A DNA stretch of 31,006 bases, from the NCBI GenBank assembly GCA_001724265.1, contig MEDY01000389.1, forward strand, positions 1-31,006, read 5' to 3'. The notes beneath the pieces are model-generated. The model saw nothing but the letters and a program-made list of their open reading frames with translations, made no database searches and was not told the origin of the DNA. Shown one piece after another: positions 1 to 13,800 of this stretch; the stretch's first letter is position 1; each line of letters opens with the position of its first letter. The position numbers and the translations under genes were made by a program. The stretch comes from Rhizaria sp. SCN 62-66 (taxonomy: Eukaryota > Rhizaria, unplaced).

Positions 1-152
1 GCCGCCGCTGCCGCCGCTGCCGCCTCCGCCTCCACCGCTGCGCCCGGCCGCCGCGGCCCTGGCGCCGCTGCCGGCACCATGGGCGCGACGGGCCTTGGCG
101 GCAACGCCGCTGCCCGCGCGCCCCGTGGCGCCGCTGCTGCCGCCGCCGCTGC

Positions 153-183
<31 letters not shown>

Positions 184-3100
184 GCGCAGTCGTCCTCTGC
201 TGCAGCCGCGGGCTCTGCGCGCGCAGACCCGCGCCTGGGCGCCGCGCACGTGACGCTGACCGCACCCGCGCGGTGCGAGGCGCGGCTGCCGGTGCTGCAG
301 ACGGCGGCGGACCTGCTCTGCGGCCGCGCCGGCACGCCCTCGGCCGTGGGCCCCCGCGCGGGCGCCGCCGCGGCCGTGCTGTGCTCCGTCGCGGGCATCG
401 CGCGCGCGCGTTCGCTGCAGGGCTCCGCCGCCGCGGGCGCCGCCATGGCCGTGCTACTGTCTGCGCTCGCGCAACGCGCCGGCGCCGCGCGCGCGTTGCT
501 TGAGGCCCAGACTGCGGGCGTCGTCGCGGGCGGCCACGCCATCGCGGGCGCCGGCGCGGGCCCCGCGGCTGCGGCGTCGGTCGTGGGCGCGACGGCGCAC
601 CCCGTCGCCGCGGCCGCGGGCGGGCGCCTCGCGCTGCTGGCGGCCGCCGCCCTGGCCGACGCCGGCACCGTGTGCGGCGGCGACCTCTCCGCGCTGGGCG
701 CCGCGCTTCTGGCCGTGGCGCGCGCGCGCAGCGACGTGCTGGCCGCGGGCGCGGGCGAGGCCATGACGGCCACCGAGGCGCAACTCTTTGCGCTCGCCGC
801 CGCCGCGGCCGACACGGCGGCCGAGCTCGCGGGCGACGTCGACGGCGACGACGACGAGGACGCGGCCGCCGCTGCCGCTGATGCTGCGATCGCGGCCGCC
901 GCCGCTGCCGACGCCGACAGCGAGGGTCTCGCGCCCTCTGACGCCGCCAGCTTCCATGCCGCGAACAATGCCTCCGCTGGCGGCGCTGCTGCGAACGCTG
1001 CGCCTATGGACGCGACGACTGTGGCCACGGCTGCCGTCAAGAGCGTGTCCTCCAAGCCCGTCTCCGCGGGCGCCCTCTCTGCTCGCGTGCCGGGCCCTCT
1101 GCTGTGGCACGCGCTGGCCGCGGCCGCGCCCCCGCTGCTGCGCTCGCACCTGACGGCCCGCCTGTCGCTCTCCGCGTCCCCCGGTGCCGGACTTACGGTC
1201 ACGCTCCCGGTTCCACTGCCGACGCGCCGACGCCGCCCGGGGTCCGCGTTGTTGGCGCCGTCCGCCGCCGAGGCCGAGGCCGCCGCAGCGGGCGTCGCGT
1301 CGTCACCGCTCACGCTCTCGCTGCCGCTGGCCGCGCTGCCGGGCCTCTATGCCGTCGACGCCGCCTACGCCAACGCGCCGCGCCTCGGTTCGGGCGCGGC
1401 CGACAGCGCCGCCGCCGCCAGCGGCACCGACGCGCTCGCGCGCAGGCTGGCGGGCGCGCTTGTTGCCGGCCGCCGTGCCCCGCGCCGCGCGCTGCTGACG
1501 GTGAGCCCGCCCATAGCGCTGGCCACCGCGGCCGCCATTTCCCCCGCCGCGGCCGCCGCCGCGTGGGCCGCCGCCACCGCGCTCGCCGCCGGCGCGCCGC
1601 TGCCTGCGCCCGGCGGTGGCGGCGCGGCCCAGGGTCGCGGGAACGCCGCCGCAGCCGCTGCCGCCGCAGCCGCCGCGGCCGCCGCGGCGTCGCTGTCGGC
1701 GGCACCCGCGTCCGCGCGCGCGCTGGTGGTGCCCGAGTCGCTCCCAGCCGCGGGCACGCGCTTCGTGACCGTGGCCGCGCGCTCGCTCACCGCCGCGGCC
1801 CCCGCTGCGGGCGCCGTCGTGCCCTACTCGTCGCCCTCGTCCTCTTCTGCGTCCGCGGCGTCGCTGTCGGCGGCGGCGTTCGGCGGCGCGGTGGTGCCCG
1901 ACTGCGGCGCGCAGTTCCGCCTCACGCTCTGCCTGCCCGCGGACGCCGTCGACGCCGAGTACGACGCCGTGGCCGACGCCGCGGTGCCCGAGGGCTTCGT
2001 CCCCGTCGCCGCCGCCACGGTGCCCGCGCACTGGCGTGCGCTCATCAAGATGCCCTCGGCCGCCCCAGCCGCGGGCGCTGGCACAGGCGGCAGCGCGCCC
2101 GCGCGCATAGGCAGCAGCAGCGGCCCGCGCGACCCCGCGGCCTCGGCCGCCGCCGTCGCCATCACGAGTGGCGCGCCCTGGTGGCAGGTCCTGTCGACTG
2201 CGATCGCGGCCAACCTCAGCGCCATCGCGCGCGCTGAGGGCGACGCGGCCGCGGCCTTTACGCCGCTGTCGCCTGCCGCCGTCGCCGCGCTTGCGGCCGC
2301 GCACTCAGGCGCGGGCGGCGCGCTGGGCGCCCCCGCGCGCGCGCTGGTGACGCAGGTGCGCGTGCAGGCCGAGGCCGCGCAGCAGGAGCAGCAGCGCGCG
2401 CAGCGCGAGCAGCAGCTCCAGCAGCAGCTGCAGCAACAGCAGCAGCAACAACAGCAGCACGGCGCCGCGCGCGGGCCCGGCACACCCGACAGCTCGCTCT
2501 CTCGCTCGCGCACCGGCTCCTCCAACGGCCGCTCCCGCGCCGCCGCGGNCCCGCGCCGCCGCGGGCGCCCGCGCGCGCACCCCGTCGCCCGCGCCCGCCG
2601 CGGCGTCGGCCTCGGCAGCGTCCCCGGCCGTGGCCGCCGCGTGCGTGCCGCTGTCGGCCGTGGCGCCCGCCGCGGCCGCCGCGCTTCCCGACGCCGCATG
2701 GCTGCGGCCGCTGGTGTACCCCGCGGGCGCCACGGCGGCCGCGCAGGACTCGCTCTCGGGCTGCGCGCTGCCGCCCGCGCTCGAGGAGGCCGCGGTCGAG
2801 TCCGCCATTGCGCTCGCCACCGCGGCCGCCGCGCCGCTAGGTGCGTTGGTGTCGCCGCTGGGCGTCGGGCACGCCGCGGGCGCCAACGCCAACGCGGGCG
2901 GCAAGCGCGGCAAGAAGCCCGCCAACGCCGGCGCCGGCGCCGGCGCTGCTGCCGGCGCGGCCGCGGGCGCTGATGGCGCCCAGGCTGCGGGCTCCGCGCC
3001 CGCCAGCGCCGGCTCCAGCACGAGCTCCGCGGTGCATACGCCGCAGCAGGGCGTGCGCGGCGCGCCGCGCGGTGTCGCCGCGACCGCCGCCGCGGCTGCT

Positions 3101-5257
3101 GCTGCTGCCGCCGCCGCTGCGGCTGCGGCCTCGAGCAGCGGGTTCGTGATGCCCGGGCTGCCCGTGGCGGCGCCCTCGGCGGCGACGGTGTGCGCGGCCA
3201 CGAGCGACCCCGCGCGCGGCGGCGTGTTTATCACCGCGCCGCTGGCCGCCGCAGCCGCCGCGGGACTGCTGCTGACGCCCTCGCAGACGTTTGCGCTGAC
3301 AGTCACGCCCGTGCTCGCGGCGCTGAGCGCGATGCAGGAGCAGCAACAGCTGGCACTCGCGCAGCAGCAGCACGCGCTGCAGCAGCCGCAGCAGCCGCAG
3401 CACGTCCACCACAACAGCTCCGGCGGCGCCGGCGCGAACGCGGCCGGTGGCAACGCCGCTGCCGGCGCGAACGCCGCTGCCGGCGCCGCTGCGGGCTCTG
3501 GCGCCCCAGCTGGCAGTGCGGGCGAGAAGCCTCTGCAGGCTTCTCAGTCGCTGTCATCGACGGGCCCGCTGTCCCCGTCGGGCGGCGCCGTCCCGGTCGC
3601 CCCGGGCGCGGGCGCGGTCGTGCACACAGTTCTGGGCTTCCTCTGCCCGCCGCTGGACGCCTTCACGCCGCTGCCGCCCGCGCCGTCGGTCCCGTCCACC
3701 GCGCCCTCGGCGGGCCCCGTGCCCGCGCCGCTGCTCGCACGCTGGCTGGCTGCCGTCGGCCTCACCGAGGACCAGTGGCGCGCCGCCAACACGCGCGTCG
3801 CGCCGGGTGCGCTCTCGCTCGCGCAGGCCTACAGCGTCGCCGCCACCGCCACGGGCCTGCCGCCGCTGCCCGCGCGCCCCGTGCCCGTGCTGCCCGCCAC
3901 CGCGCAGGCGGGCGCCGCGGGGGCCGGTACGAGCGCCGGTGCCGCGGGCGCGGCCAACGCGGCGCTGCAAGCGCAGGCGCTGGCCGCCGCGCAGGCCGCA
4001 GTTGCCGCCGAGGCCGCTGCCGCCGCGCTGGGCTTCGTCGCCGGCTCCGTGCTGCACCCGCCGCAGTCCGCTGCCGCGCTCGCGCTTGCCGCCGCGGCGG
4101 CCGCGCCCGCACCGCCCGCCGCTCCCGGCGCTGCGCCGCAGTCACTGGCGTCCGCGACAATGACGCAGCTGCTGTCGCAGCCGCTGCTGACATCGTCGCT
4201 GGCGTCGTCCGCGGGCGCGCTGATGCTGCACCCGGCCCTGGCGCGCGCGCTGGCGGCGCTGCCGGTGCCGGATCCGACCGCGGTGACGGGCGGCGCGAGC
4301 GCGGCGATCGACGCGGGCCTCGGGCTCGGGCTCGGGCTGGCCTCGGTCCAGCAGGCCGCGCTCGAGGCCGTCGCGGCCGGGCTCGTCGCGCACAGCGACA
4401 CGCCCGTGCCCACGCTACCCGCGCACGTCGCCGCCTCGCCCGTCGCGGCCGCGCTCTGGTCCGTGCTCTTCGCGCCGCCGCAGCCGCTGCCCGCGCCCCC
4501 GGCCGCGCCCATCAAGGGCGCCGGTGGCGCGGGCGCAGCGGGCGCCGGCGCTGGCGCTGGTTCCGGCAGCGCGAGCGTGATGTCGCCGAACGCCGCCGCA
4601 GCCGCAGCCGCCGCGACCCCCGCGGCCGCGGCCGCCGCCGCCGCGGCGCAGCTGGCCGTGTGCCGATCTGCGCTGGCGACTCACGAGCGCTTGCGCGGGT
4701 GGTTGCTGTGCGCGGGCCCGCTGGCAACGCTGCCGCTGGCCGGCGCCGTGGTGACCGCGCAGCTGCTCTCTGCCTCGGGCCACCCCGTGCCCGGCTGCAT
4801 CGCTGAGCTGCCGCTCACGCTCACGCAGAGCCCCTTCGCGCCGGGCGCCGTCCCCGCGGGCCCGCCCGCCGTTACCGGCACGCCCGCCGCGGTGGTCCAC
4901 TTCCCCGCCGCGCCCTCCGCCGCCGCCGCCGCTGCGACCGCGAGTGACAACGGCGCTGCGCCTGCCGCGGCCGCGGCGTCCGAGTCGCCCGTGGCCGTGG
5001 TCAGCGCGACGGCGACGGGCCTGGCGCTGGGCCTTGGCATGGGCCTCGCGCTCGACGGGACCATCGCGCCCGGCGTCGAGGGCGCGGAGTCCGCGCTCGC
5101 GATCGCCGCGGCCAACGCCAGCGGCGGCAGCCTCGCCGCGGCCGCGGGCGCCAACAGGAAGGGCAAGGCCGGGCCGGTCGCGGCCGGCGGGCCCAACGGC
5201 GCCAACACGGCCAATGCGGGTGCGGGCGCCGGTGGCTCCTGGGGCATCGGTATCTAA
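1..5257 (+). CDS. Large Ala-rich protein of unknown function, partial at 5' end
   Basis: The reading frame is already open at base 1 and codes Ala/Ser/Pro-rich residues before the first in-window ATG at 79, so the true start probably lies left of the window. The frame runs to the N at 2549, where it turns into Arg-rich shadow. The frame beginning at 2549 then carries the same Ala-rich character to TAA at 5255-5257. Dropping the N joins the two parts exactly and gives about 1751 codons. I recognise no domain. There are long poly-Ala runs (near 140-183, 1645-1690, 3085-3130, 4590-4650), an acidic patch near 840-865, two Gln-rich segments (about 2380-2460 and 3335-3410) and hydrophobic Ala/Leu/Val stretches without clear membrane helices. 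The end is a short Gly-Ile tail. It is convergent with the giant gene at 5588-14143. That it is protein-coding is fairly sure; its function is unknown. Confidence 0.7.
2549..2549. other. Ambiguous base (N) causing an apparent frameshift
   Basis: A single N sits in a run of G and C. Upstream the Ala/Ser-rich frame is +1; downstream the Ala-rich frame is shifted. Removing the N makes the combined reading frame continuous (the split codon becomes GCC) and the total length a multiple of three. This points to an assembly or base-calling artefact, not a real frameshift. Confidence 0.8.
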
Positions 5258-5587
5258 GGATTGTTTCTATTGCGCTACGCCTGGCAACAAAAAAGCGAAT
5301 CTAGAATCTAGTATAATTGCTTCTATTAAGTTTTATCACGACATGTACTCAGTTTGACGAAGGTGGTTTGTTTTAAGCGAAGCAGTTAGTTGATGAAAAG
5401 GGAAACCTTTGTATGAAAATCGAATTAGTCCGGAGATAAACGGAACGATTACAACCTAATATACACTTTTATTTTCTACTATAAACTCATTGATTTAAAA
5501 TTGTGTGAATATTACAGAACAATGCACTCCATATTGCCGTGTGCGACGCTGATACTTGTTTGGCTGCATGATGACGACACGAATTAA
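5258..5587. other. Convergent intergenic region
   Basis: These 330 AT-rich bases lie between two genes that end toward each other, so they should hold both 3' UTRs and polyadenylation sites. I see no gene, RNA or repeat in them. Confidence 0.6.
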
Positions 5588-8500
5588 TTAGACCCTGCTA
5601 CTGTCCCCACGGCACGCTTCGCGCACTGCCGTCAGCGGCCCCATCTTGCCTCCTTCGGCGCCGATCGCCTCCCCGCGCAGCAGCTCCGTGCCCGCAAACC
5701 GGAGCGCGTGAGTCCATTCGGCCTCCGCGGCGCGCGACATCGCCGCCGTGCGCGCAGAGCTGCCGACCGCGCGTGACGCCTGCTCGGCGCGCGCCGCCGC
5801 GCCCACCAGCGCCGCCGCAAGCCCGCCCGGCAGCCCCGCCGGCAGCCCCACGGGCGCAGCGCCCGCAGTCGCGGGACTGGGCAGCGCGAGCCCGCCGCTA
5901 GCAAATCCCGCACGGGGGCCGTGGGCCGAACCTGGCACTGAGCCGGGGGCAGAGCCGGGCACGCTGCGCTGGTACTGCAGCGCCGGGGCGGCGTACGCTG
6001 CATTCGCAGCAGGAGACTGCGCAGGGACAGCGTGGCCGGTGGGGATGGCGGGGATCGGGAACGAGAGCGGCGCTGCGGCGGCGATGCCCCAACGCCGGAA
6101 CGCTGTGACCGCCGCGACGGGCGCCCCCGCAGCGCCGCCGATCGCGCTCGCGTACGCGCGCGCCGTGGGCACTGCGCGCTGTCCAGTGGCAGCCGACAAG
6201 GCAGAGCCGCCATGGTCGCGGTCGTAAGTAAAATCAGTCGTCGCAGAGAAGCCATGTGCCGCCGAAGACAATGACGGCGGCGCCCACCGCTGCAGCTGCT
6301 GTTGCTGCGGCGCTTGGGGGAGCGCTTGCGAGCGCGATAACGTCTGCGTCGCGCGCGGCTGCGCGGAAACAAGCGCGTGCGTGCCGTTGCCGTTGCCGTT
6401 GTGGCTCTTTCCAGCCCCGCGCTCGGCGACAACGCCGTCCGCGGCGACCGTGAGTGTGGAGCGCGAAAGGCTCAGCGACAGGTGCCGCGGGCGCACCGGC
6501 GACGCGGCCGCCGCTGCCGCCGCAGAGCGCGCAGGCCACTGCGGCGCGGCGGGCCCGCGCGCGGAGCCCAGTGCGGACCCCGGGCGCTGCATGGGCAGTG
6601 CGTAGACCGGCCCGCCCTGCCGCAGCGGCGCGGGCCCGCCGTCGCCGCCGCGCCGCGCGGACTCTTGCTCCTGCTGCTGTTTGCGCTGCTCCTGCGCCTG
6701 CGGGTGCGCGCGCAGTTGCTGCGCGGCGGCGAGCGCGGCGGGCGACACGTCTCCGCTCTGCACGAGAAGGTTCGCGCGCGCCAGCTCCTCGAGCCGCTTG
6801 AGCTCCTCCACGGGGTCCTCCCCGGCGCCATCCTCGGTTCCGGGTTCGAAGCCGTACCGCAGCGCTGCACTGCCGGGCCGCGCCGCGGGCTTGGCCTCGC
6901 GCCCGCCCGCCGCCGCGCGCTCGCGGGCCACGGCGTCGGCGGCGTCCGCGCTGGCGTTGGCCGCGGCGAGCACCAGCGAGCGGAACTGCGTGCCGCGCGC
7001 GCTGAAGTCTGTGTCGGCGAAGTTCTCCCCGGCGGCGCTGGCGAGTCCCGAAGGGATAGGGCCGGGGGACACGGGCGGCGGGGGCGCGCCGGTGAGGCTA
7101 GCGCGGTCGTGCAGGTGCCGGCGCGCGTCGCGCACGGCCTCGTCCACGCTCAACACAGGCTCGCGGTGCTGGTACTGCTGCTGCTGGTGTTGCGCGTGCT
7201 TAGCGCGCGTGGACGCCGGCGTGCGCGGCCCGGTCGGGGACGTGTTGTCTCCGCTCGCAGCAGGAGTCACCGAGACGGCAACGTTGTCAGCGGACTCTGC
7301 CTGCGCAGTGCTCGCCTTAAGTGTGAGCGCGGGCGGCGGCGGACGCGTGCGGCGCTCACCGCGGATGGAGACGCCCACGGTGGCCTCAGCCGCGGCGGCG
7401 GCGTCGGCGCGCGCGGCCTCGCCGCAGGGCTTGGGCGCCCAGCCGCTGATGGCGATGCGCGCCGACGCGGGGTCCTGCTCGGTCGGCAGCCGCAGGTGCG
7501 ACTGCGAGCTCGACTGCGCGAGCGCCTGCTGTTGCTGCTGCTGCTGTTGATGTGACTGCAGCAGACCTTGTGTGGCGGGCGCGATGAGTTGAGACCGCTC
7601 GAGATGCGCGGCTTGTGCGTGTGTCTGCACGTGTGCGAAGGCTGTTGGAGTATTCGCGTCGGGGCCAGAAGCGACGGAGGCGGCGTAGTGACCCCAGGGA
7701 GAAGCTGCAGACACGTGGGCGTGCATAAGCACCTCTGGCGCTCCTTTCGCGCCCTTGCCACCGGCGCCAGTGTTCAGGTTGATGCTGGGGTTGGTGTTAG
7801 TGGTGTTGCGCAGAATGCGCGCCTTTTCGACAGCGTCGGCTGTGAAATAACGATCGCGTGCAGCCTCTTCCTCCGCAACTACAGCTGCGGCAACAGCAGC
7901 AGCGGCAGCCACGGCAGCGGCGGCCTCAGACTCGGCAGAGTCATGCTCAGACCCGGTCGCAGTGTTAACAGACGCACGAAGCCCTACTCCTGCAGAAGTA
8001 GGCATAAGAGCTTTCTCTGACACAGACTCAGGCTCAGTCTCCTCCGCAATCGGGTGCACAGTCCCGGTCTTGGCAGCGGCAGAGCCAGGAACAGCTTGTC
8101 CGTGTCCGACAACAGCCAGATTGCCGTTATTCGTGTCCGGGTTCGTCGGGGCAGCTGGACGTCCCCACAGCCGCGCCGGCGGCGCGTCCGCGGCCGCGCT
8201 GGCGAGCGCTGCACCAGCAGCGAGTGCCATGGACGGCACGCGCACGCGCGGCTCCGTGACCTTGTCCTTGAGCGCGAACCAGCCGGCAGTGGGCGCGTCG
8301 GGGCCGACCTTGTCTTCACCAGCGCCCTCCGCGCTCTCGTAGTCGCCGCCAGTGCCGGCATAAGCGTCTGCGTGCGCGTCGGCGGCCAGCAGCCAGTCGG
8401 GCGCGGGCGCGGGGCCGAAGCGCGGCCGCGGCGTAACGCGCGAGACCTGGATCAGCGGTGTCTGCTGCGGCTGTGCGGCGGCCGCGGTCACCAGCGCAGG

Positions 8501-10178
8501 CGGCGGCTGCGGCGCCGAGTCCGAGGCCGTCGAGAAGTCAAGCCGCCACGCGTAGTGCGCGCGGTCGGTCGACAGCGGGGGCACGACGCGCCCGCCGCCG
8601 CCGCCGCCGGCCAGCGCGCCGATTAGCCCCGCGTCGACGTCGGGCAGAAGCGCCACGGGAGCCTCGCCCGTCACGGCCGCGTAGAGCGACTGCGGCTGCG
8701 AGCCCTGCGGGTGAATCGCCGTGCGCGCGCGCGCGGCCTCGCGGCGCAGCGCAGCGTCGCGGGTCCACACGCGCCCGCTGCCGCCGCCGGTCCAGGGCCC
8801 CACTGGGGGCCGCACGGATGCGGCAGCGACGCTGTCAGCGGCGCCCACGGTCACCGCGCCGCTGCTGCTGACGGTGACGGTGCCGACGCTCGCGCTGCTG
8901 GAGAGCACGAGTGGCGGGTCGACGAGCGTGAACATCTCGGCCGGAGCCGCGGCGGCCGGCGCGGGGCGCGCCCGTGCGGGCTTGCCAGTGGGCTGCATCA
9001 GCGCCTCATGCTGCTGCCGCGCCGCCGCGACCGCGCGCCGGCCCTCGGCGGCCAGCGCGTCGCCCGCGGCGACCGGCGAGAACGCGGCCACAAGAGCAGA
9101 GGCGCGAGAGTCGCTGGACTGGGCGGCGCGCGGGCCTGTGGCGGCGGTGACGCGCGTCTGCGTCGCGGGCGGGGCAAAGAGTGAGTCGCTGTCGGGGTTG
9201 TTGAAGAAGTAGCCTCCACTGTCGCCGCGAGCCGACTCATCATCATTTCCGTCGTCTTCAGCAAGGACGAGAGCAGTGCTTCCTGTTGCGCCAGCAGCTT
9301 CGTTGCCGTTGCTGTCCCTGACAACCAACGCGCCGTTCGCAGCGGCCTCGTCGTCCAGCGCAGCAGCCGCAGCATCGGCAGCGTCATCATCGTCATCATC
9401 GTCGCCGTCGCCATTTTCGACGTTGTTGCGCCAGTCGTCGTGGACGCGCAGCCACGAGTCGGCGCGCCGGAACCTGTTCCTGGCCCGGCGCTCGGCGCGC
9501 ACGACGTCGCCCGCGCGCGCCACCACGAGCGCCACGGCGCGCGCGCGCAGCGCGTCCTCGGCGTCGCCTTCGATGCACACGAGCGCACCCGCCGCGCCTG
9601 CCGCCGCCGCGGCTTCAACGGCTGGGTCGGCCGCGCGCTCGCGCTGGCGCCAGCCGCGCTCCCCGGCCGCAGCGAGCTCGGCCACGCGCGCGTTGAGTGC
9701 GCGGCGCAGCCGGCGCTCGGCGCCCGCGAGCGCGCGGCGCGCGGCGCGCGGCAGCGCGCGCAGTGCGGCCACGGCGGCGGCGCGCTCGGTGAGGGCTGAC
9801 GCGGCCGCGGACGCAGAGGCCGCCGCCGCGGACAGGGCGGGATCGTGCGGGGACGCCGCAGCGGCGGCCACAGCAGCCGCAGCGGACGCGGCGGCGGCGG
9901 CGACAGCAGCGTCAAGGTCAAAGCCAGCGGACGCGCGAGCGCCGTCGTCGACGTTCTTGCTTTCGTTGTCGTCATCGTCATCGTCGTCGTCAGATGCGGC
10001 TCCTTCGACTGCAGCGGGCAGCAGCGCGCCCCAGGACGGCGTCGGCTGCAGCGCCTCGGCGGCCGTGGCGGCGGCGGCAGCGGCGGCGGCGTCGGTCGCA
10101 GCGGCCTCAGCGGCGTCGGCGTCGCCGATGTGCGTCTCGGTTAAGAACGTGCCCCGCGCAGCGGCGTCACCCGTGCTG

Positions 10179-10213
<35 letters not shown>

Positions 10214-10843
10214 CTCGGCGTCGGCAGCAGCGGCGGCGGCGGCGCTGGCGTCGGCCTCGGCGCCGTCGCCGGCAGCGGACTCGGTGCTCTGGAACATCGC
10301 GGCAATCGCGCGCGCCACGCTCTTGTCCGAATCGCCGGCGCCTACGACGATTCCGGAGAGCGCGCCACCAGTCGGCGCAGGCGCGGGCGCAGCAGCGGTA
10401 GTGGATGAAGATGTAGGCGTGGACACTACGGAGCGGCTGGGGACGCGGCGGTGGCCGCGGCGGTCAGCCAGCACAACTGGCTCGTACACGCTCGCCGCTG
10501 CAGCCACCGCGGCGGCAGCGGCGGCAGCGGCGGCAGCGGCGGCAGCGGCGGCAGCGGCGGCAGCGGCGGCCGCCTCAGCCGCCGCCGTGGAGCCGGAGTC
10601 GGACAGAGCTGAGGCGCCGTCATGCATATACATAGCGGCGTCTGCGTCAACAGCAGTCTCTGTTGCAGTGGCACTGGAGCTGTTGAAGGGCAGGATGCCT
10701 GCGCACGTGCCAGTGCCGAAGCCGGAGGGCAGGAGCAGTGCGCTCCCGGTCGGCGTCGCGGTGCGCGCGCCAATGACGCTACTGCCGCTGCTGATGCCGC
10801 TCGTCGAGGGACCCAGGCCGTGCAGCAGCGATACGGCCGCCCT

Positions 10844-10876
<33 letters not shown>

Positions 10877-13800
10877 TTGTAGCTGCTGCATGGTGATGTG
10901 CTGTTGCTGCTGCTGCAGCAACGCGGCCGCCTTGAGCGCGCCTGCGACCGTGCGTGCGCGGCGCCGCGCGAGCTTGAGCACGTAGAAGCCTGCGTGCAGC
11001 GGCAGCGGCAGGTGCGCCGTGGCCTCGACCTCGAGCAGCGGCACGGGCACCAGTACCAACGGCCGCCGCGGGTTGAGCGAGTGCCACGCGCGCCAGTGCG
11101 CCGCCGCGGGGGCCGACACGCCCGCGCCGGGCGCGTTGCCAGCAGCGCCCGCAGTCGCTGATGTTGCTGTCGTGGTGTGCACAGTTGCCTTCGCGGCGGG
11201 GCCGAAGAGGTGCGCGACGATGGGCGGCAGCGGGGCCGCTGCGGCCGCGGCGAGCCCGGTGCTGTCGCTGCTGAGGTCCAGCGCGCGCGCGCGACCGCTG
11301 GCGCCGCCGCCGTGGGAGTCAACCGTGTCCGCCTTTTCGCCCGCGGGCCGCCGCGCCCCCGCCCCCGCGCCCGCGCCCGCGGCGTCGGCGGCCGAGTCTG
11401 ATGCGGACGCAGCGGTCGAGCCGGCGCCGCCGTGGCCGCCGCCGCCGGTCGCGGTGGTGGTCGTCGTCGTCGTTGTCGTCGTCTCCGGCTCCAGGTCGGG
11501 CAGCTCGCCCGCGTCGGGCTCGGGGTCATACAGCCACAGCTGCGTCAGCTCGGCGTACGTCAGACTGCGCTTCCCCGCCCCCGCCCCCGCAGCAGCAGCA
11601 GCAGCAGCAGCGGCGGCGGCGGCAGCAGCAGCGGCGGCGGTGGGCGTGGCACCGGCAGTGGCGCCGGTGACCGGGGTGGGCGCGCGCGTCGGGGCGATCG
11701 CGCCCGCTAACGCGCCCGCGCCGCTCTTGGGGCTCACCGTCGAGGACGACGACGCGCCGGCGGGCGCGGGCAGCGGCGGGAGCGCGTCGGTCTCGACGGG
11801 ACGCATCGTGCGGTAGATGAGCGTCAGCAGCAGCTCGACGAAGGCGTGGCGGCCCACGCCCGGCGCCCACGTCAGCAGGCTCCGCAGCAGCGCCGCCGCG
11901 AACAGCGGAAACGTCAGCGGCGGCGCCTGCTCACTGCTGCTGCTGTTGCTGTTGTTACTGTTGTTGCTGTCGGCGAGCTGCGCGCGCAGCCAGGCAACGT
12001 CGATGACCGTGGGCGGGGTGAGGGCGCGGCACCAGCGCAGGAAGGCGGCCTGGTACACCGGCCACGTCACTGACATTGGCACCGCCGCGGCCGCCGCCGC
12101 CGCCGCCGTGGCCGCGGTCGAGGTCGGCGAGGGCGCAAGACGGGCGCCGCCCGCTGCTGCGATGGGGCCGTGGGGGCTGTGGCGAGGGCTGCCCGACGGC
12201 GTCACACCGCTCCCGCTACCACTGCCACTGCCGCTGCCGCTAGCGGCGGCGGAGGCGGCGGTGGCGAGGGGCAGCGCGCCCCAGATCAGCAGCAGCAGCG
12301 CGCGCACGTCGGCGTCGTCGCGCAGGGCCGCCTCGGCAGCGCTCGCCGCTGGCTGGCCCCAGACGTCGAACGACGCGGCGCCGCCGAAGATGAAGTTGCT
12401 GCTGTTGCTGCCGTTGTTGTTGCCGCTGGCGCCGTGGTGCGCGCCGCCGAGCGCGGGGGAGAGCTGCGCGCCCGACACGTAGGGCGAGAAAGCGGAGGAG
12501 AACTGCGGCGTCACGGCCGGGCCCGAAATCGGCGAGGGCGACGGCAGCGGCGCCACACCGCCGTTCGCGCTCTGGGTGAACGCATGGCGGCTGTGCGACT
12601 GAGAGTGCAAGTGCGTGGGCGCGTTCGAGTGGGTGGGCGGTAGCGGGAAGCTCGAGTGCGTGGCCGCGGACGCGGAGGACGCTGGCGACCCGGGCAGCAG
12701 CGCCAGCGCGACGGGGACGGCTTGCGACTGCACCGAGGAGTCGGCGCTAGTTACGGCTCCAGCAGCGCCAGCAGCAGCAGCTACCGGGGGATTTGTCGCG
12801 AACGAGTCGGGAAGCGAGCTGACCGTAAGCCCGTGCGCCGCCCCGTGCCCGTGCCCGTGTCCATGCGGTGTGTGGTTGCCCGCATAATGCGCCAGGCGCG
12901 CGCCGTGCGTCCCCGAGGCGGGCGCCGAGGCGTCAGAGCCCGAGACGGAGGTAGCGACGTTGACCGCACTGGGCGCCGCGACACCTCTGGCAAACCCGCC
13001 AGTGATCGTGGTGCCACTCGCTGTCGCCGCCGTCGCCGCAGTCGCCACGGAGCTGGAGCCGGAGCCGGAGCCGGAGCCTGAAACGGAGCTCGAGGCAGAG
13101 CCAGAGCCAGAGGCGGAGCCAGAGCCTCTGGAGCCTGAGGCAGCAATGGACTCGAGCGCAGCCGGGAACGGCGACTGCGCACCGCCAGCATTCGCTGCAC
13201 TGCTGCCGCCGCTGCCCACGTTGAAGAGAGCATGAGCGTCCGGATTGGTGATTCCGTGTGCGTTCGCGTGCACAGTGGGCGCGTGGCCAGAGTGGCCGTG
13301 CGCCGCGGCGCCGAGCGTGAATGACGCGGACGGCGCGCCGGCCAGCCGCCGCAGCGAGCCCGAGGCTCTCGCGAACGCGCCGCCGCGCGGAGTCATGCTA
13401 GTGCCCGCGCTAACAGCACCGCCGTGTTGATGCTGCTGTTGCTGAGCCTGTGAGTGTACGTGCGAATGCGACGGCGACTGCGCGTGCTGGTTGCCGTGGC
13501 CGTAACCGCCGCCAGCGGGGGCCGCGCGCGGCGACAGCCCCGGTGCAAGCCTGGGCGAGAGCGCCGGCGTCAGGCCCGACGCCGCGTGCGCCGCTGCGGG
13601 CGAAAGCGCGGGCGCGGGCGCGTGCATGGGCGTGAGGGACGCCGAGGCGGGCGCTAGCAGCGGCGTCGACATAAGCGCGTCCGTGTTCAACGCGTCACGG
13701 TAGGCGCGCGCGGCGCGGGGACCCAGGTGCAGCTCCGTGGGCGCGTTGGTGAAGTTGTACAGCGACGCCGGCGTCGCTGCAGACGCCGACGCAGAGGCGG

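Noticed and set aside
1303-2304. Arg/Gly-rich minus-strand frame in the first gene
   Set aside because: Arg-rich composition typical of off-frame reading of GCC/GCG codons. The plus frame is continuous over the whole region.
3190-4806. Arg-rich plus-strand 538-codon frame
   Set aside because: Off-frame shadow of the Ala-rich coding frame.
9276-10985. Plus-strand 569-codon frame opposite the giant gene
   Set aside because: Its Ser/Ala/Cys runs are the complement of Asp, Glu, Ala and Gln tracts of the minus-strand frame. High GC removes stop codons, so such shadows are expected.
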